From the NCBI GenBank assembly GCA_021851465.1, contig JAJZDL010000143.1, forward strand, positions 1 through 7,427: a stretch of 7,427 nucleotides of DNA, read 5' to 3'. Source of the stretch: Acidobacteriota bacterium. Lineage in GTDB: Bacteria; Acidobacteriota; Terriglobia; Terriglobales; Acidobacteriaceae. Shown here one piece after another: positions 1-5,602 of the stretch. Numbering within the stretch: position 1 is the stretch's first letter; each line of letters begins with the position of its first letter. Below the pieces are notes generated by a model. The model saw only the letters and a list, made by a program, of their open reading frames with translations, did no database searches and was not told the DNA's origin. A program made the translations under genes and the position numbers.

Positions 1-41
1 CTGCCTGGATATGACATTGTTTTTCACCTCGTCTGCCCGGA

Positions 42-100
42 GGGGCGCTTTGTGTTTCTCACAGCGCAGCGAGACACAAACGCCCCGACTGCAGACGGGG
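42..100. repeat. Two adjacent inverted repeats in the mobile-element region
   Basis: Seen directly: GGGGCG (42-47) and the run TTTGTGT...CTC that follows it pair with GAGACACAAACGCCCC (71-86), giving a roughly 16-bp imperfect stem with small bulges and a 10-nt loop. A second dyad starts inside its right arm: CCCCG (83-87) pairs with CGGGG (96-100) around the palindrome CTGCAG. The two stems share bases 83-86, so they are mutually exclusive folds. No T-run follows, so a Rho-independent terminator is not supported. The role is unknown; a protein-binding dyad or a REP-like palindrome are both possible. Confidence 0.5.
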
Positions 101-257
101 GAGAACGAAGTGGAGCGATGGTGGGAGCCGGGAGTGGTGGGCGTGGCAAGTGCCAAACATGCACTACCGTTTGGCGCGCGGCCAGCGCTTGCCCGAACCG
201 ACGGAAGAGGCCCGTTCAGCGCGCACTCTGCGCTGGGCCGTCCACCGGAGCGGCGCG

Positions 258-295
258 AAGTGGAGACAGCCGCGCCGAAGGCGCGCACACCACTT
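258..295. repeat. Nested inverted repeat (hairpin)
   Basis: Outer arms AAGTGG (258-263) and CCACTT (290-295) enclose a perfect inner stem CGCGCC (271-276) / GGCGCG (280-285) with a GAA triloop. The left flank overlaps one copy of the direct repeat CGAAGTGGAG (256-265). The nested symmetry resembles the REP-type palindromes of GC-rich genomes. No T-tract follows, so it is unlikely to be an intrinsic terminator. Confidence 0.5.
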
Positions 296-336
296 TGGCC
301 GTTGAAGTTGTTCTTGCCCGCGCAGTTGAAGCAGCC

Positions 337-376
337 TTGGAAAGCTTTTCCAAAGTTTGGAATCTTCTTCCAAAGT
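337..376. promoter_or_regulatory. Cluster of TTCCAAA boxes, possible Xis/Int binding site or operator
   Basis: Four copies of one 7-bp half-site alternate in orientation: TTGGAAA (337-343), TTTCCAA/TTCCAAA (347-354), TTTGGAA (356-362) and TTCCAAA (368-374). Boxes 1 and 2 form a palindrome with a 3-nt centre. Boxes 2 and 3 form a palindrome with a 1-nt centre. Boxes 2 and 4 are a 9-bp direct repeat, TTCCAAAGT (348-356 and 368-376), at exactly 20 bp, about two helical turns. The cluster ends 47 bp before the xis-like start codon. Excisionases and integrase arm domains bind such phased repeats, and repressors bind such operators; which applies here cannot be told from sequence. Confidence 0.5.
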
Positions 377-423
377 CCGGCCCGTTTCCATCCCTAACCT
401 CAATTCCAGGGAGATCGCAGACC

Positions 424-681
424 ATGATGAATGCCGAGAGGCCCTTGGATGCCAGAGAGGCAGCATTTATTTTGAAGATGAACAGCCGGACGCTGGTTCG
501 TTGGGCACGTTGCGGATATGTGCCTGCCCATCCACTCGGCGAGGGCAAGCGGAGGATCTGGCGCTTTTTCGAGAGTGAACTTCTGGAGTGGGTAAAAAAC
601 CGCGAAAGCACCTTCATCCAAGATCCCGCCGGGAGTAGCCTTAAGGCAGCCATCGGTGCTCATGCGAAGGAGATTGCATGA
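424..681 (+). CDS. MerR/excisionase-type helix-turn-helix protein
   Basis: An 85-residue DNA-binding protein, probably the excisionase or transcriptional regulator of the element. Residues 8-57 fit the HTH_17/excisionase pattern: LDAREAAFILKMNSRTLVRW forms the helix-turn-helix, followed by a wing region GEGKRRIWRF and a closing helix ending EWV. In the family this fold binds att-site or promoter DNA and helps switch recombination from integration to excision. The start at 424 is chosen because GGGAG (409-413) lies at ribosome-binding distance and the HTH begins eight residues in. The frame stays open further upstream to 52, but that part encodes only low-complexity sequence. The gene overlaps the integrase by ATGA, so translation is probably coupled. 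The C-terminal tail (about 60-85) is unrecognised. Excisionase activity is inferred; a regulator-only role is equally possible. Confidence 0.8.
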   Translation: MMNAERPLDAREAAFILKMNSRTLVRWARCGYVPAHPLGEGKRRIWRFFESELLEWVKNRESTFIQDPAGSSLKAAIGAHAKEIA

Positions 682-1853
682 GCCGATTTCAACAAGGAAG
701 TCTCTTAAAGATGAAGCGAAAAGGCAGCCCGGATGTGTGGGTCTTCCGTTGGTACGAGAACACTACCGGCGAACGCACATACAAGAAGCGGACCATCGGG
801 AGTGTGGCCGAAATGCCCGCTCGCCGTGACGCGGAAAAGGCAGTCCTGTCGCTTCGTATCGACATCAACGCCGAGATCAGGACACCCGAACGGGTGTGCG
901 ATCTCATTACCCACTATCGGCAACGTGAGCTGACCGAGGAACGCAAGGCGTTTGCGACGATCGAGAACCATCTCGTATTGTCCAGGCGCTACATCGAGCC
1001 TCGTTGGGGACAGCACCGGCTCGACGCTGTCCGCACCATGCAGGTCGAAGAGTGGCTGCACTCCCTGCCTCTCGCTCCGGCGTCGAAGACGAAGATCAAG
1101 AGCACATTCTCCGTCCTCTACAGTCACGCCATCCGGTACGAGTGGCTTGCCTTCAATCCCATCAGCAAAGTCCGCACCTCATCGAAGCGTCTCCGCGAGA
1201 AGGATGTCCTCAGTCCGGAAGAGTTCCAGCTTCTTTTGGAACAGTTATCCATCCGGGACAGGGCGATGGTTTTGCTAGCTGGAAGCACTGGCCTGCGTCG
1301 GTCCGAGATGATCGCTCTTACCTGGGCGGACGTGAGCACGGTCACGTTGGAAGTCAATGTACTGCGTTCCTGCGTCCGCAACCGCTTCGGCAAGACGAAG
1401 ACCGAATGTTCGCAGCGTCCCGTTCCGCTCCACCCCTTGGTGCTCAACGCACTTCTGGAGTGGCGGAAGGAGTCGCTGTACAACTCGGAACCGGATTTCC
1501 TCTTTCCCTCCATCCGGCTCAACGGCAGAAAGCCGCTCAGTCCGGACAGTCTATTGAAGCGGAGCATCCGGCCTGCGCTCGAACGGGCAGGCATCTTGGG
1601 CAAGCAGATCGGCTGGCACAACTTCCGTCATTCGCTGGCAACCAACCTGCGGGCGATGGGCGTGGATGTGAAGGTAGCGCAGGAACTCTTGCGTCATGCC
1701 AACAGCCGGACGACGCTCGATATTTACACGCGCGCCGTGTCGCAGCAGAAGCGGGAGGCCAATTCCAAGCTCGTGGAAATGCTCTTGCCGACGGGGATGA
1801 AAAAGCTTCAGCACCCTTCAGCACCCTCGCAACTTCTGGAGGCCACTGGATAA
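678..1853 (+). CDS. Tyrosine recombinase / site-specific integrase
   Basis: A 391-residue phage-type integrase that would catalyse strand exchange between the element and its chromosomal att site. Order of parts: an N-terminal basic arm-binding-like region (about 1-65, with WVFRWY and TYKKRTIG), a SAM-like core-binding domain (about 75-160), and the catalytic domain (about 178-370). The complete active site is visible: Arg207 in STGLRRSE, Lys241 in TKTECSQRPVPL, His314 and Arg317 in HNFRH, His340 in LLRHANS, and the nucleophile Tyr350 in LDIYTR. Nothing is truncated, so the enzyme looks functional. The start has a strong site, AAGGAG at 667-672, five bases upstream, and overlaps the stop of the xis-like gene. 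The gene reads towards the 3' end of tRNA-Ala, 32 bp beyond its stop, which is the usual arrangement for tRNA-targeting islands. The last 20 residues carry a tandem DNA repeat. The family call is very secure; the exact target is inferred from position. Confidence 0.95.
   Translation: MSRFQQGSLLKMKRKGSPDVWVFRWYENTTGERTYKKRTIGSVAEMPARRDAEKAVLSLRIDINAEIRTPERVCDLITHYRQRELTEERKAFATIENHLVLSRRYIEPRWGQHRLDAVRTMQVEEWLHSLPLAPASKTKIKSTFSVLYSHAIRYEWLAFNPISKVRTSSKRLREKDVLSPEEFQLLLEQLSIRDRAMVLLAGSTGLRRSEMIALTWADVSTVTLEVNVLRSCVRNRFGKTKTECSQRPVPLHPLVLNALLEWRKESLYNSEPDFLFPSIRLNGRKPLSPDSLLKRSIRPALERAGILGKQIGWHNFRHSLATNLRAMGVDVKVAQELLRHANSRTTLDIYTRAVSQQKREANSKLVEMLLPTGMKKLQHPSAPSQLLEATG
1807..1826 (+). repeat. 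Perfect tandem 10-bp repeat in the 3' end of the integrase gene
   Basis: TTCAGCACCC occurs twice with no spacer (1807-1816 and 1817-1826). It lies within the codons for the integrase C-terminus (LQHPSAPS) and ends 59 bp before the tRNA 3' end. A 10-bp period places both copies on the same face of the helix. It could be a pair of integrase arm-type sites, or simple slippage; I see no further copy in the window. Confidence 0.6.
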
Positions 1854-1885
1854 TGATGCTAAACCGAACATTCTGTATGGCTTGT

Positions 1886-1930
1886 TGGTGGACCTGACCG
1901 GGATCGAACCGGTGACCTCTTCCATGCCAT
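1886..1930. other. Predicted attachment site (element/chromosome junction) in the tRNA-Ala 3' half
   Basis: Inferred, not seen as a repeat. Tyrosine recombinases of islands commonly use the 3' part of a tRNA gene as att core, restoring the tRNA on integration. Here the integrase gene stops 32 bp from the tRNA-Ala CCA end, and the tRNA is intact. The crossover would therefore lie between the CCA end and roughly the anticodon stem. The matching copy at the far end of the element is outside the window; no second copy of the T-arm sequence is present in 1-1885. The exact boundaries are a guess. Confidence 0.45.
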
Positions 1931-1961
1931 GGAAGCGCGCTCCCATCTGCGCCACAGGCCC
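1886..1961 (-). tRNA. tRNA-Ala (anticodon GGC)
   Basis: A 76-nt cloverleaf on the minus strand with encoded CCA. Acceptor arms GGGCCTG (1961-1955) and CAGGTCC (1896-1890) pair over seven base pairs with one G-U. The discriminator is A and CCA follows (1888-1886). The anticodon arm is CTTCC / ATGGCAT / GGAAG, giving anticodon GGC, which reads GCC alanine codons. The T arm contains GGTTCGATCC. The gene is intact despite the adjacent integrase, as expected if the element regenerated its 3' end on integration. Confidence 0.95.
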
Positions 1962-1983
1962 ACTCTCAGGAAGGACATTCTCT

Positions 1984-2012
1984 ATTCTCATGGTTCCTGC
2001 GCGTTGAGTCAA
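1984..2012 (-). promoter_or_regulatory. Sigma70-type promoter of tRNA-Ala
   Basis: On the minus strand TTGACT (2012-2007; 5 of 6 matches to the -35 consensus) and GAGAAT (1989-1984; 4 of 6 matches to the -10) are separated by exactly 17 bp. The -10 lies 22 bp from the mature 5' end of the tRNA at 1961, leaving room for a short leader removed by RNase P. Position and spacing make this a good housekeeping promoter. Confidence 0.65.
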
Positions 2013-2055
2013 ACTTTCAAAAGCCACTGGAGGGCTGCGTCCTCCTCCAGCATCT

Positions 2056-2083
2056 GCGCCGATTGCATTATGCGCGCCGATTG
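2056..2083. repeat. 10-bp direct repeat, 18-bp period
   Basis: GCGCCGATTG at 2056-2065 recurs exactly at 2074-2083. It lies between the tRNA promoter and the sigma operon, directly before the dyad at 2089-2110. It may be a chance duplication or a pair of regulator-binding half-sites. Confidence 0.4.
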
Positions 2084-2088
2084 GAGTT

Positions 2089-2110
2089 GAGCGGGATCGA
2101 TCACCCGCTC
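2089..2110. repeat. Inverted repeat, possible operator
   Basis: GAGCGGG (2089-2095) and CCCGCTC (2104-2110) form a perfect 7-bp dyad around an 8-nt centre, inside which GATCGATC (2095-2102) is itself palindromic. No T-run follows on either strand, so a terminator is unlikely. It is about 200 bp upstream of the sigma gene. Confidence 0.45.
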
Positions 2111-2312
2111 TCCGGTGTCTAAATGAGTGGAGGGTTTATCGCTTGCCAGTCAACACTCGATGAACGGATCGGCAGATGCCTGGAGGTTGAGCAGTGTCTC
2201 TCTTGCTCCGACAATTCCGTATCGAACATCCTGGCTACGAGCGACGCATTCCGTTGCAGGAGTGGTGGTTTACAGTTGTTTCCTCCAAGCCGTAAGGTAG
2301 AGGCACCCGAAG

Positions 2313-3128
2313 ATGCAGGCGGGCATGGCAGTGAGCGATACGACGATCTCGATGTTCCTCCCGAACGAAGAAACTGCCCTTGTGGCCGAGCTGCAGGCCG
2401 GCTCCGAACGTGCCTTCGCCGAGCTGATCGCACGCTACCACAAGCCGATCTACTCGCTGATTGCGCGTAACCTGCATGATCCCGCAGATGCCGCCGACGT
2501 TACACAAGAGGTCTTCCTCAAGGTCTTCCGCGGCATACGCAGCTTTCATGGCGATGCCAGCCTGCGTACCTGGCTCTATCGGATTGCGCTGCGCGAGGCC
2601 TCCAACCGGCGCCGCTGGTGGTCGCGCCACAAGTACCGAGAGACGGCCCTCGATGAACCCTCCTGTGCGTGCGGCGCAGACGATGCGCAGGACGACGCGC
2701 AGCCGCTAGCGTCCACGCTGGCCGACCAATGCCGTTCGCCCTTCGACCGCGCCGCGCAGCAGGAGACCTGCGAGCGCGTCGAGGCCGCTTTGCGCCAGGT
2801 GCCGGAGGCCTTCCGCCGCGTCGTCGTGCTGCGCGAGATAGAAGGCCTCACCTACGAGGAAATCGCCGACCTCCTTCAGGTGAGTATCGGCACAGTGAAG
2901 TCTAGACTGATGCGGGGCCGTGTCACGCTGCGCGCCGTTCTGCTGCTCTCGCTCGGCACGTCTGCCATCCCGCGGAGTGCCGTTGCACAGCGCGCTTCAA
3001 TCCGCGCCGCACGACACGCTTCGCCACCGGAGCAACCCGGCTATCTCTCCTACGCCAGCCGCCTTCACGTCCAGCCCACCTCTCTTCCCGGTCCTGGCCT
3101 AGTCGCCGAACTGGAGGCATTGCGATGA
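2313..3128 (+). CDS. ECF (extracytoplasmic function) RNA polymerase sigma factor
   Basis: A 271-residue alternative sigma factor that would direct RNA polymerase to stress or envelope genes. Region 2 spans about residues 24-100: AFAELIARYHKPIYSL, then DPADAADVTQEVFLKVFRG (the DxxQEVF core-binding motif) and the -10-reading part SFHGDASLRTWLYRIA. After a linker rich in Asp and Cys (about 112-145), region 4 spans 154-207, with LRQVPEAFRRVVVLREIEGL and the helix-turn-helix YEEIADLLQVSIGTVKSRLMRGR. The start at 2313 is preceded by AGAGG (2299-2303) at nine bases; an in-frame ATG at 2325 is the alternative. The gene overlaps the anti-sigma gene by ATGA, as is usual for such pairs. Odd: about 60 residues (211-271), rich in Ala, Ser and Pro, follow region 4, whereas most ECF factors end shortly after it. 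The sigma call is secure; the subgroup is not assigned. Confidence 0.93.
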   Translation: MQAGMAVSDTTISMFLPNEETALVAELQAGSERAFAELIARYHKPIYSLIARNLHDPADAADVTQEVFLKVFRGIRSFHGDASLRTWLYRIALREASNRRRWWSRHKYRETALDEPSCACGADDAQDDAQPLASTLADQCRSPFDRAAQQETCERVEAALRQVPEAFRRVVVLREIEGLTYEEIADLLQVSIGTVKSRLMRGRVTLRAVLLLSLGTSAIPRSAVAQRASIRAARHASPPEQPGYLSYASRLHVQPTSLPGPGLVAELEALR

Positions 3129-3865
3129 AGCCTCTTTCGTGTTCGACAGTGCGTTCGTTGCTCTCCGAGTATCTCGACGGCGCTGTGAGCGGGCGCGTCA
3201 TGCAGCAGATCGCGCGCCACATCGAGGGCGTTGCAGACGAAGCCGACGGTGCCCGGATCGCTGGGTGCGCTGCCTGCGCACGCGAGCTTGTTGCATGGCG
3301 CGCCAGCCAGCAGGCGCTCGCAACACTGGGCCCGGCCGCGGCCCCCGCCGATCTGGAAGAGCGGCTGCGGCTGGCCATTGCGAACCAACGCGTGCGACAC
3401 AACACCCGTGTGCTGGATAGGCTTTCGCTGGCGTGGGACAACCTCTCGCGTGCCTGGGAGGACGCACTCCGGCCCGTGCTGCTGCGGGCCTCGGCCGGGT
3501 TTGCCGGCTCGGTGGCACTGTTCGGAGGCATCGCGCTTCTACTCAGCGCGGTGGCCGCGCCGCAGCAGGTGCTGGCCAACGACGAGCCGCTCGGCGCGCT
3601 TACAGCACCGCACTTGCTCTATTACAGTGCTTCGCCCGGCTTTATCGTCACGGGCAAAGATACCGTCGTCATCGTGCAGGCGTCGGTCGATGCCGCAGGC
3701 CGCGTCTACGACTACACCATCGTCGACGGGCCGCGGGACGCCTCCATCCGTGCCCAGCTTGCCAACCAGCTTCTGGGAGGCGTCTTCCAGCCCGCCAGCG
3801 CCTTCGGCATTCCGGTGCGCGGGCGCGTCATCCTTACCTTTGCGGGCATCGCCGTCCACGGATAG
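3125..3865 (+). CDS. Membrane-anchored zinc-finger anti-sigma factor with TonB-like C-terminal domain
   Basis: A 246-residue protein predicted to hold the upstream sigma factor inactive at the membrane. The N-terminus resembles a zf-HC2 anti-sigma domain: SCSTVRSLLSEYLDG with Cys6, then His32 and CAAC (Cys48, Cys51). In the family the spacing is HxxxCxxC; here 15 residues separate the His from the first Cys, so zinc binding may be altered. One transmembrane helix lies at about 122-145 (ASAGFAGSVALFGGIALLLS). Outside it, residues 180-246 resemble a TonB C-terminal fold: VVIVQASVDAAGRVYDYTIV, then LLGGVFQPASAFGIPVRGRV and a final strand. GGAGG at 3113-3117, seven bases upstream, is a strong ribosome site, and the ATGA overlap couples translation to the sigma gene. 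The anti-sigma role is well supported by context. The TonB-like call is by pattern only, and no partner is known. Confidence 0.82.
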   Translation: MKPLSCSTVRSLLSEYLDGAVSGRVMQQIARHIEGVADEADGARIAGCAACARELVAWRASQQALATLGPAAAPADLEERLRLAIANQRVRHNTRVLDRLSLAWDNLSRAWEDALRPVLLRASAGFAGSVALFGGIALLLSAVAAPQQVLANDEPLGALTAPHLLYYSASPGFIVTGKDTVVIVQASVDAAGRVYDYTIVDGPRDASIRAQLANQLLGGVFQPASAFGIPVRGRVILTFAGIAVHG

Positions 3866-3904
3866 ACGGGCAAATCCAGAGCTTGTCGAGAGACACACGG
3901 CCAT

Positions 3905-5047
3905 CTATACCAGCCGTCTTCCCTCGATGCCCAAAGCCACATGGTACAGCGCATTCCTTGTTGCCAAGGCCGCACAACCGTTCTCCAGAAACGCCAGCCC
4001 TACCAGATTGTGTCCCGAAACCGCCAGCGACGCCGCACGCTGCGGCGTGATCCGCACAATTCCCCGCTGCCCACGCAGCGAGGCAACTACATACAAATTT
4101 CCATCCACGTCGAGCGCCAACCCCTGCGCCCGCCCCAACCCCTGATAGAACACCGTCGTCCGCCCGTCGCGGTCGATGGCGTACACCGCCTGGTTGCTCG
4201 ATGTCGTCGGCCCGGTGACAAACAGCGTTCCCGCGTCGTTGAAGGCCAGGTGGTACGCCGCCACGCTCGGCTCCAGCGTTGCATACACAAAGATCTCGCG
4301 GTCGCCCAACTCGCCGCCCGCCTGCTCCGCACTACCCGGCGCGACACTGGCTATAGAGCCGCCGGTCCGTCCCCGCTCCGGCCCAACCTTAAAAATTGTC
4401 CCCGAGCGGTCGCCCACAAACAGGTTCCCCTCGCGGTCGAAGGCGATGCCCGTCGCAATTCCCATCCCTGTCGCGTAGGTCGTCACCGAGCCGCCCCCCG
4501 AGATGCGATAGACCGTCCCCTCGGCTCGCGAGCTGACGTACAAAAATCCGTCTGCGCCAAACGCCAGCCCTGTCGCGTTCAGCAGCCCGCGCACAAACGG
4601 ACGCATCTCGAAGTCCCGCGCAATCGAGTAGATCGAAACCGGAACGCTCTCGCCGCGCGCGCCAGACACCGTCGCATAGACGTTCCCCTCCGCATCCACC
4701 GCCGGGTTCGCCACCGGATGCAGCCCGTCCGCCATCGGTACAGCGACCCGCAGATCCAGCGCATTGCTCGCGCCGCCCCCATGCGCCAGCACCACCGGGC
4801 CTGTGATTGCGCCCTCTGGAACCTGCGCCACTGCCCGCCCCGGCCTGCTCAGCGAGAGTACCGCCGCCTGCTCGCCCACAGTCACCCGCGGCAACACAGC
4901 GTCCGCAACAGCCGCAGTGCTCACCAGCCCTGTGCCGCGCAGCTCCACCTCGCCCCCCGGCATCGCCGCCGCAGGTTCCAACGACACCAGACACGGCCCA
5001 GCGGCCTTCACCCCACGAGTTCCATTGCCACGCAGCATTGCGCTCAT
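3905..5047 (-). CDS. IPT/TIG domain plus NHL/SMP-30-like beta-propeller protein
   Basis: A 380-residue protein of unknown substrate. Residues 19-101 look like an IPT/TIG immunoglobulin-like domain (LVSLEPAAAMPGGEVELRGTG, ending ALDLRV). Residues 115-370 hold about six propeller repeats of the NHL/gluconolactonase type: NPAVDAEGNVYATV, GLAFGADGFLYVSSRAEG, GIAFDREGNLFVGDRSG, HLAFNDAGTLFVTG, GLALDVDGNLYVV and a degenerate last copy at 350-370. The repeats give the fold, not the activity; I see no lactonase metal site I would vouch for. No signal peptide is visible, so it appears cytoplasmic, unusual for TIG-containing proteins. The start at 5047 has GGGGG a few bases upstream; the ATG at 5038 is an alternative. 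It lies 39 bp after pgpA on the same strand and probably ends that operon. It converges on the anti-sigma gene with a 39-bp gap and no clear terminator. Confidence 0.8.
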   Translation of the reverse strand: MSAMLRGNGTRGVKAAGPCLVSLEPAAAMPGGEVELRGTGLVSTAAVADAVLPRVTVGEQAAVLSLSRPGRAVAQVPEGAITGPVVLAHGGGASNALDLRVAVPMADGLHPVANPAVDAEGNVYATVSGARGESVPVSIYSIARDFEMRPFVRGLLNATGLAFGADGFLYVSSRAEGTVYRISGGGSVTTYATGMGIATGIAFDREGNLFVGDRSGTIFKVGPERGRTGGSIASVAPGSAEQAGGELGDREIFVYATLEPSVAAYHLAFNDAGTLFVTGPTTSSNQAVYAIDRDGRTTVFYQGLGRAQGLALDVDGNLYVVASLRGQRGIVRITPQRAASLAVSGHNLVGLAFLENGCAALATRNALYHVALGIEGRRLV

Positions 5048-5086
5048 CTCACCCCCAGCCTAGCCCGCTGCGCACCCCAGCGCAAA

Positions 5087-5602
5087 CTAAACCCACCGTC
5101 CCGCGATCAACCCGACCGCCAGCGCGAGCGCTCCCGCAGCCACATCGTCCAGCATAATTCCAGTCCCCTCGGGCAGTTCTTCCAACTCCCAGATCGGCCA
5201 GGGCTTCCATATATCGAAGAGCCGGAAGAGCAGCAGTGCCAGAGCCGCGTGCCGCCACTCCGGCTTCACGCCAATCAGCGCAACCCACTGCCCCACAACC
5301 TCGTCGATCACCACAAACCCCGGGTCCGCGCGCCCTGATTCGCGCGCCACAATCGTCGCCGCCGGAATGCCGATCAGCGTCGCCAACAGTGCCGCCACGG
5401 CCGTTCCGACCGCCAGGTCCACGCGCCCCACAGCAAACCAATTCGCCGCGCCGAACCACAGCAGGACCGCCGCCACCGAGCCATACGTTCCTGGCCCCGG
5501 TCGCATCCGCCCCGCGCCAAACCAGGTTGCCAGCACCCACGCCCAACGCGTCTTGCGCACACTCTCCGGTTCTGGCCCGGCCTCTGCCGTCTCATGCGAC
5601 AT
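5087..5602 (-). CDS. pgpA: Phosphatidylglycerophosphatase A
   Basis: A 171-residue inner-membrane enzyme that removes the phosphate from phosphatidylglycerophosphate to give phosphatidylglycerol. The length fits the family. Characteristic motifs in order: GRMRPGPGTYGS (31-42), DPGFVVIDEVVGQW (93-106, with the acidic VIDE), RLFDIWKPWPI (127-137) and GTGIMLDDVAAG (146-157). Hydrophobic segments surround them (about 41-57, 65-82, 103-126, 152-168). The start codon shares one base with the yacG stop (TGATG), implying translational coupling, with GGGG a little over ten bases upstream inside yacG. A propeller-protein gene follows after 39 bp. The short N-terminal extension before the first motif (about 1-18) is charged and poorly conserved-looking. 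The family assignment is secure; in some bacteria other phosphatases share this function. Confidence 0.93.
   Translation of the reverse strand: MSHETAEAGPEPESVRKTRWAWVLATWFGAGRMRPGPGTYGSVAAVLLWFGAANWFAVGRVDLAVGTAVAALLATLIGIPAATIVARESGRADPGFVVIDEVVGQWVALIGVKPEWRHAALALLLFRLFDIWKPWPIWELEELPEGTGIMLDDVAAGALALAVGLIAGRWV

Larger units (their letters stand above)
1..423. other. Gene-poor region upstream of the xis-int operon
   Basis: No convincing gene is present. Several frames stay open because the sequence is GC-rich, but their translations are low-complexity, rich in Arg, Ala and Pro, and show no domain. What it holds instead is structure: the dyads at 42-100, a nested hairpin at 258-295, a 10-bp direct repeat CGAAGTGGAG (106-115 and 256-265), and a cluster of TTCCAAA boxes at 337-376. 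I could not find a convincing sigma70 promoter for the downstream operon. The region belongs to the integrated element, whose remaining genes lie left of the window. Confidence 0.5.
2013..2312. other. Intergenic region before the ECF sigma gene
   Basis: No gene is supported here: open frames on both strands are short, lack good start sites, and their translations look random. It contains a 10-bp direct repeat GCGCCGATTG (2056-2065 and 2074-2083, 18-bp period) and a perfect 7-bp dyad (2089-2110). The right part must hold the promoter and leader of the sigma gene. TTTACA at 2269-2274 is a possible -35, but the -10 at the right distance (TAAGGT) is poor, so I do not call a promoter. Confidence 0.45.

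Noticed and set aside
97..141. G-quadruplex candidate
   Set aside because: Only three GGG runs are close together (123-141); the fourth is 21 bases away, longer than normal loops.
52..423. Upstream in-frame extension of the excisionase-like gene (start at 52)
   Set aside because: The extension is low-complexity and rich in Arg and Ala, has no ribosome site, and the HTH domain begins just after the ATG at 424, which has one.
481..1712. Shared 12-mer AACAGCCGGACG at 481-492 and 1701-1712
   Set aside because: Both copies encode the residues NSRT within unrelated, well-explained protein motifs; probably coincidence.
1004..1897. Open frame of 297 codons within the integrase gene in another frame
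   Set aside because: The integrase frame has the complete catalytic motif set; this frame is its shifted shadow.
2269..2303. Sigma70 promoter for the sigma gene (TTTACA)
   Set aside because: The -35 is acceptable, but the -10 at the right distance (TAAGGT) is poor and transcription would start inside the ribosome site.
3866..3904. Bidirectional terminator between the convergent anti-sigma and propeller genes
   Set aside because: No stem longer than about 5 bp and no T-tract could be found in the 39-bp gap.
3941..5338. Long plus-strand open frame of 465 codons
   Set aside because: It lies antisense to the propeller gene and pgpA; its Arg/His/Pro-rich translation is the usual mirror of GC-rich coding sequence.
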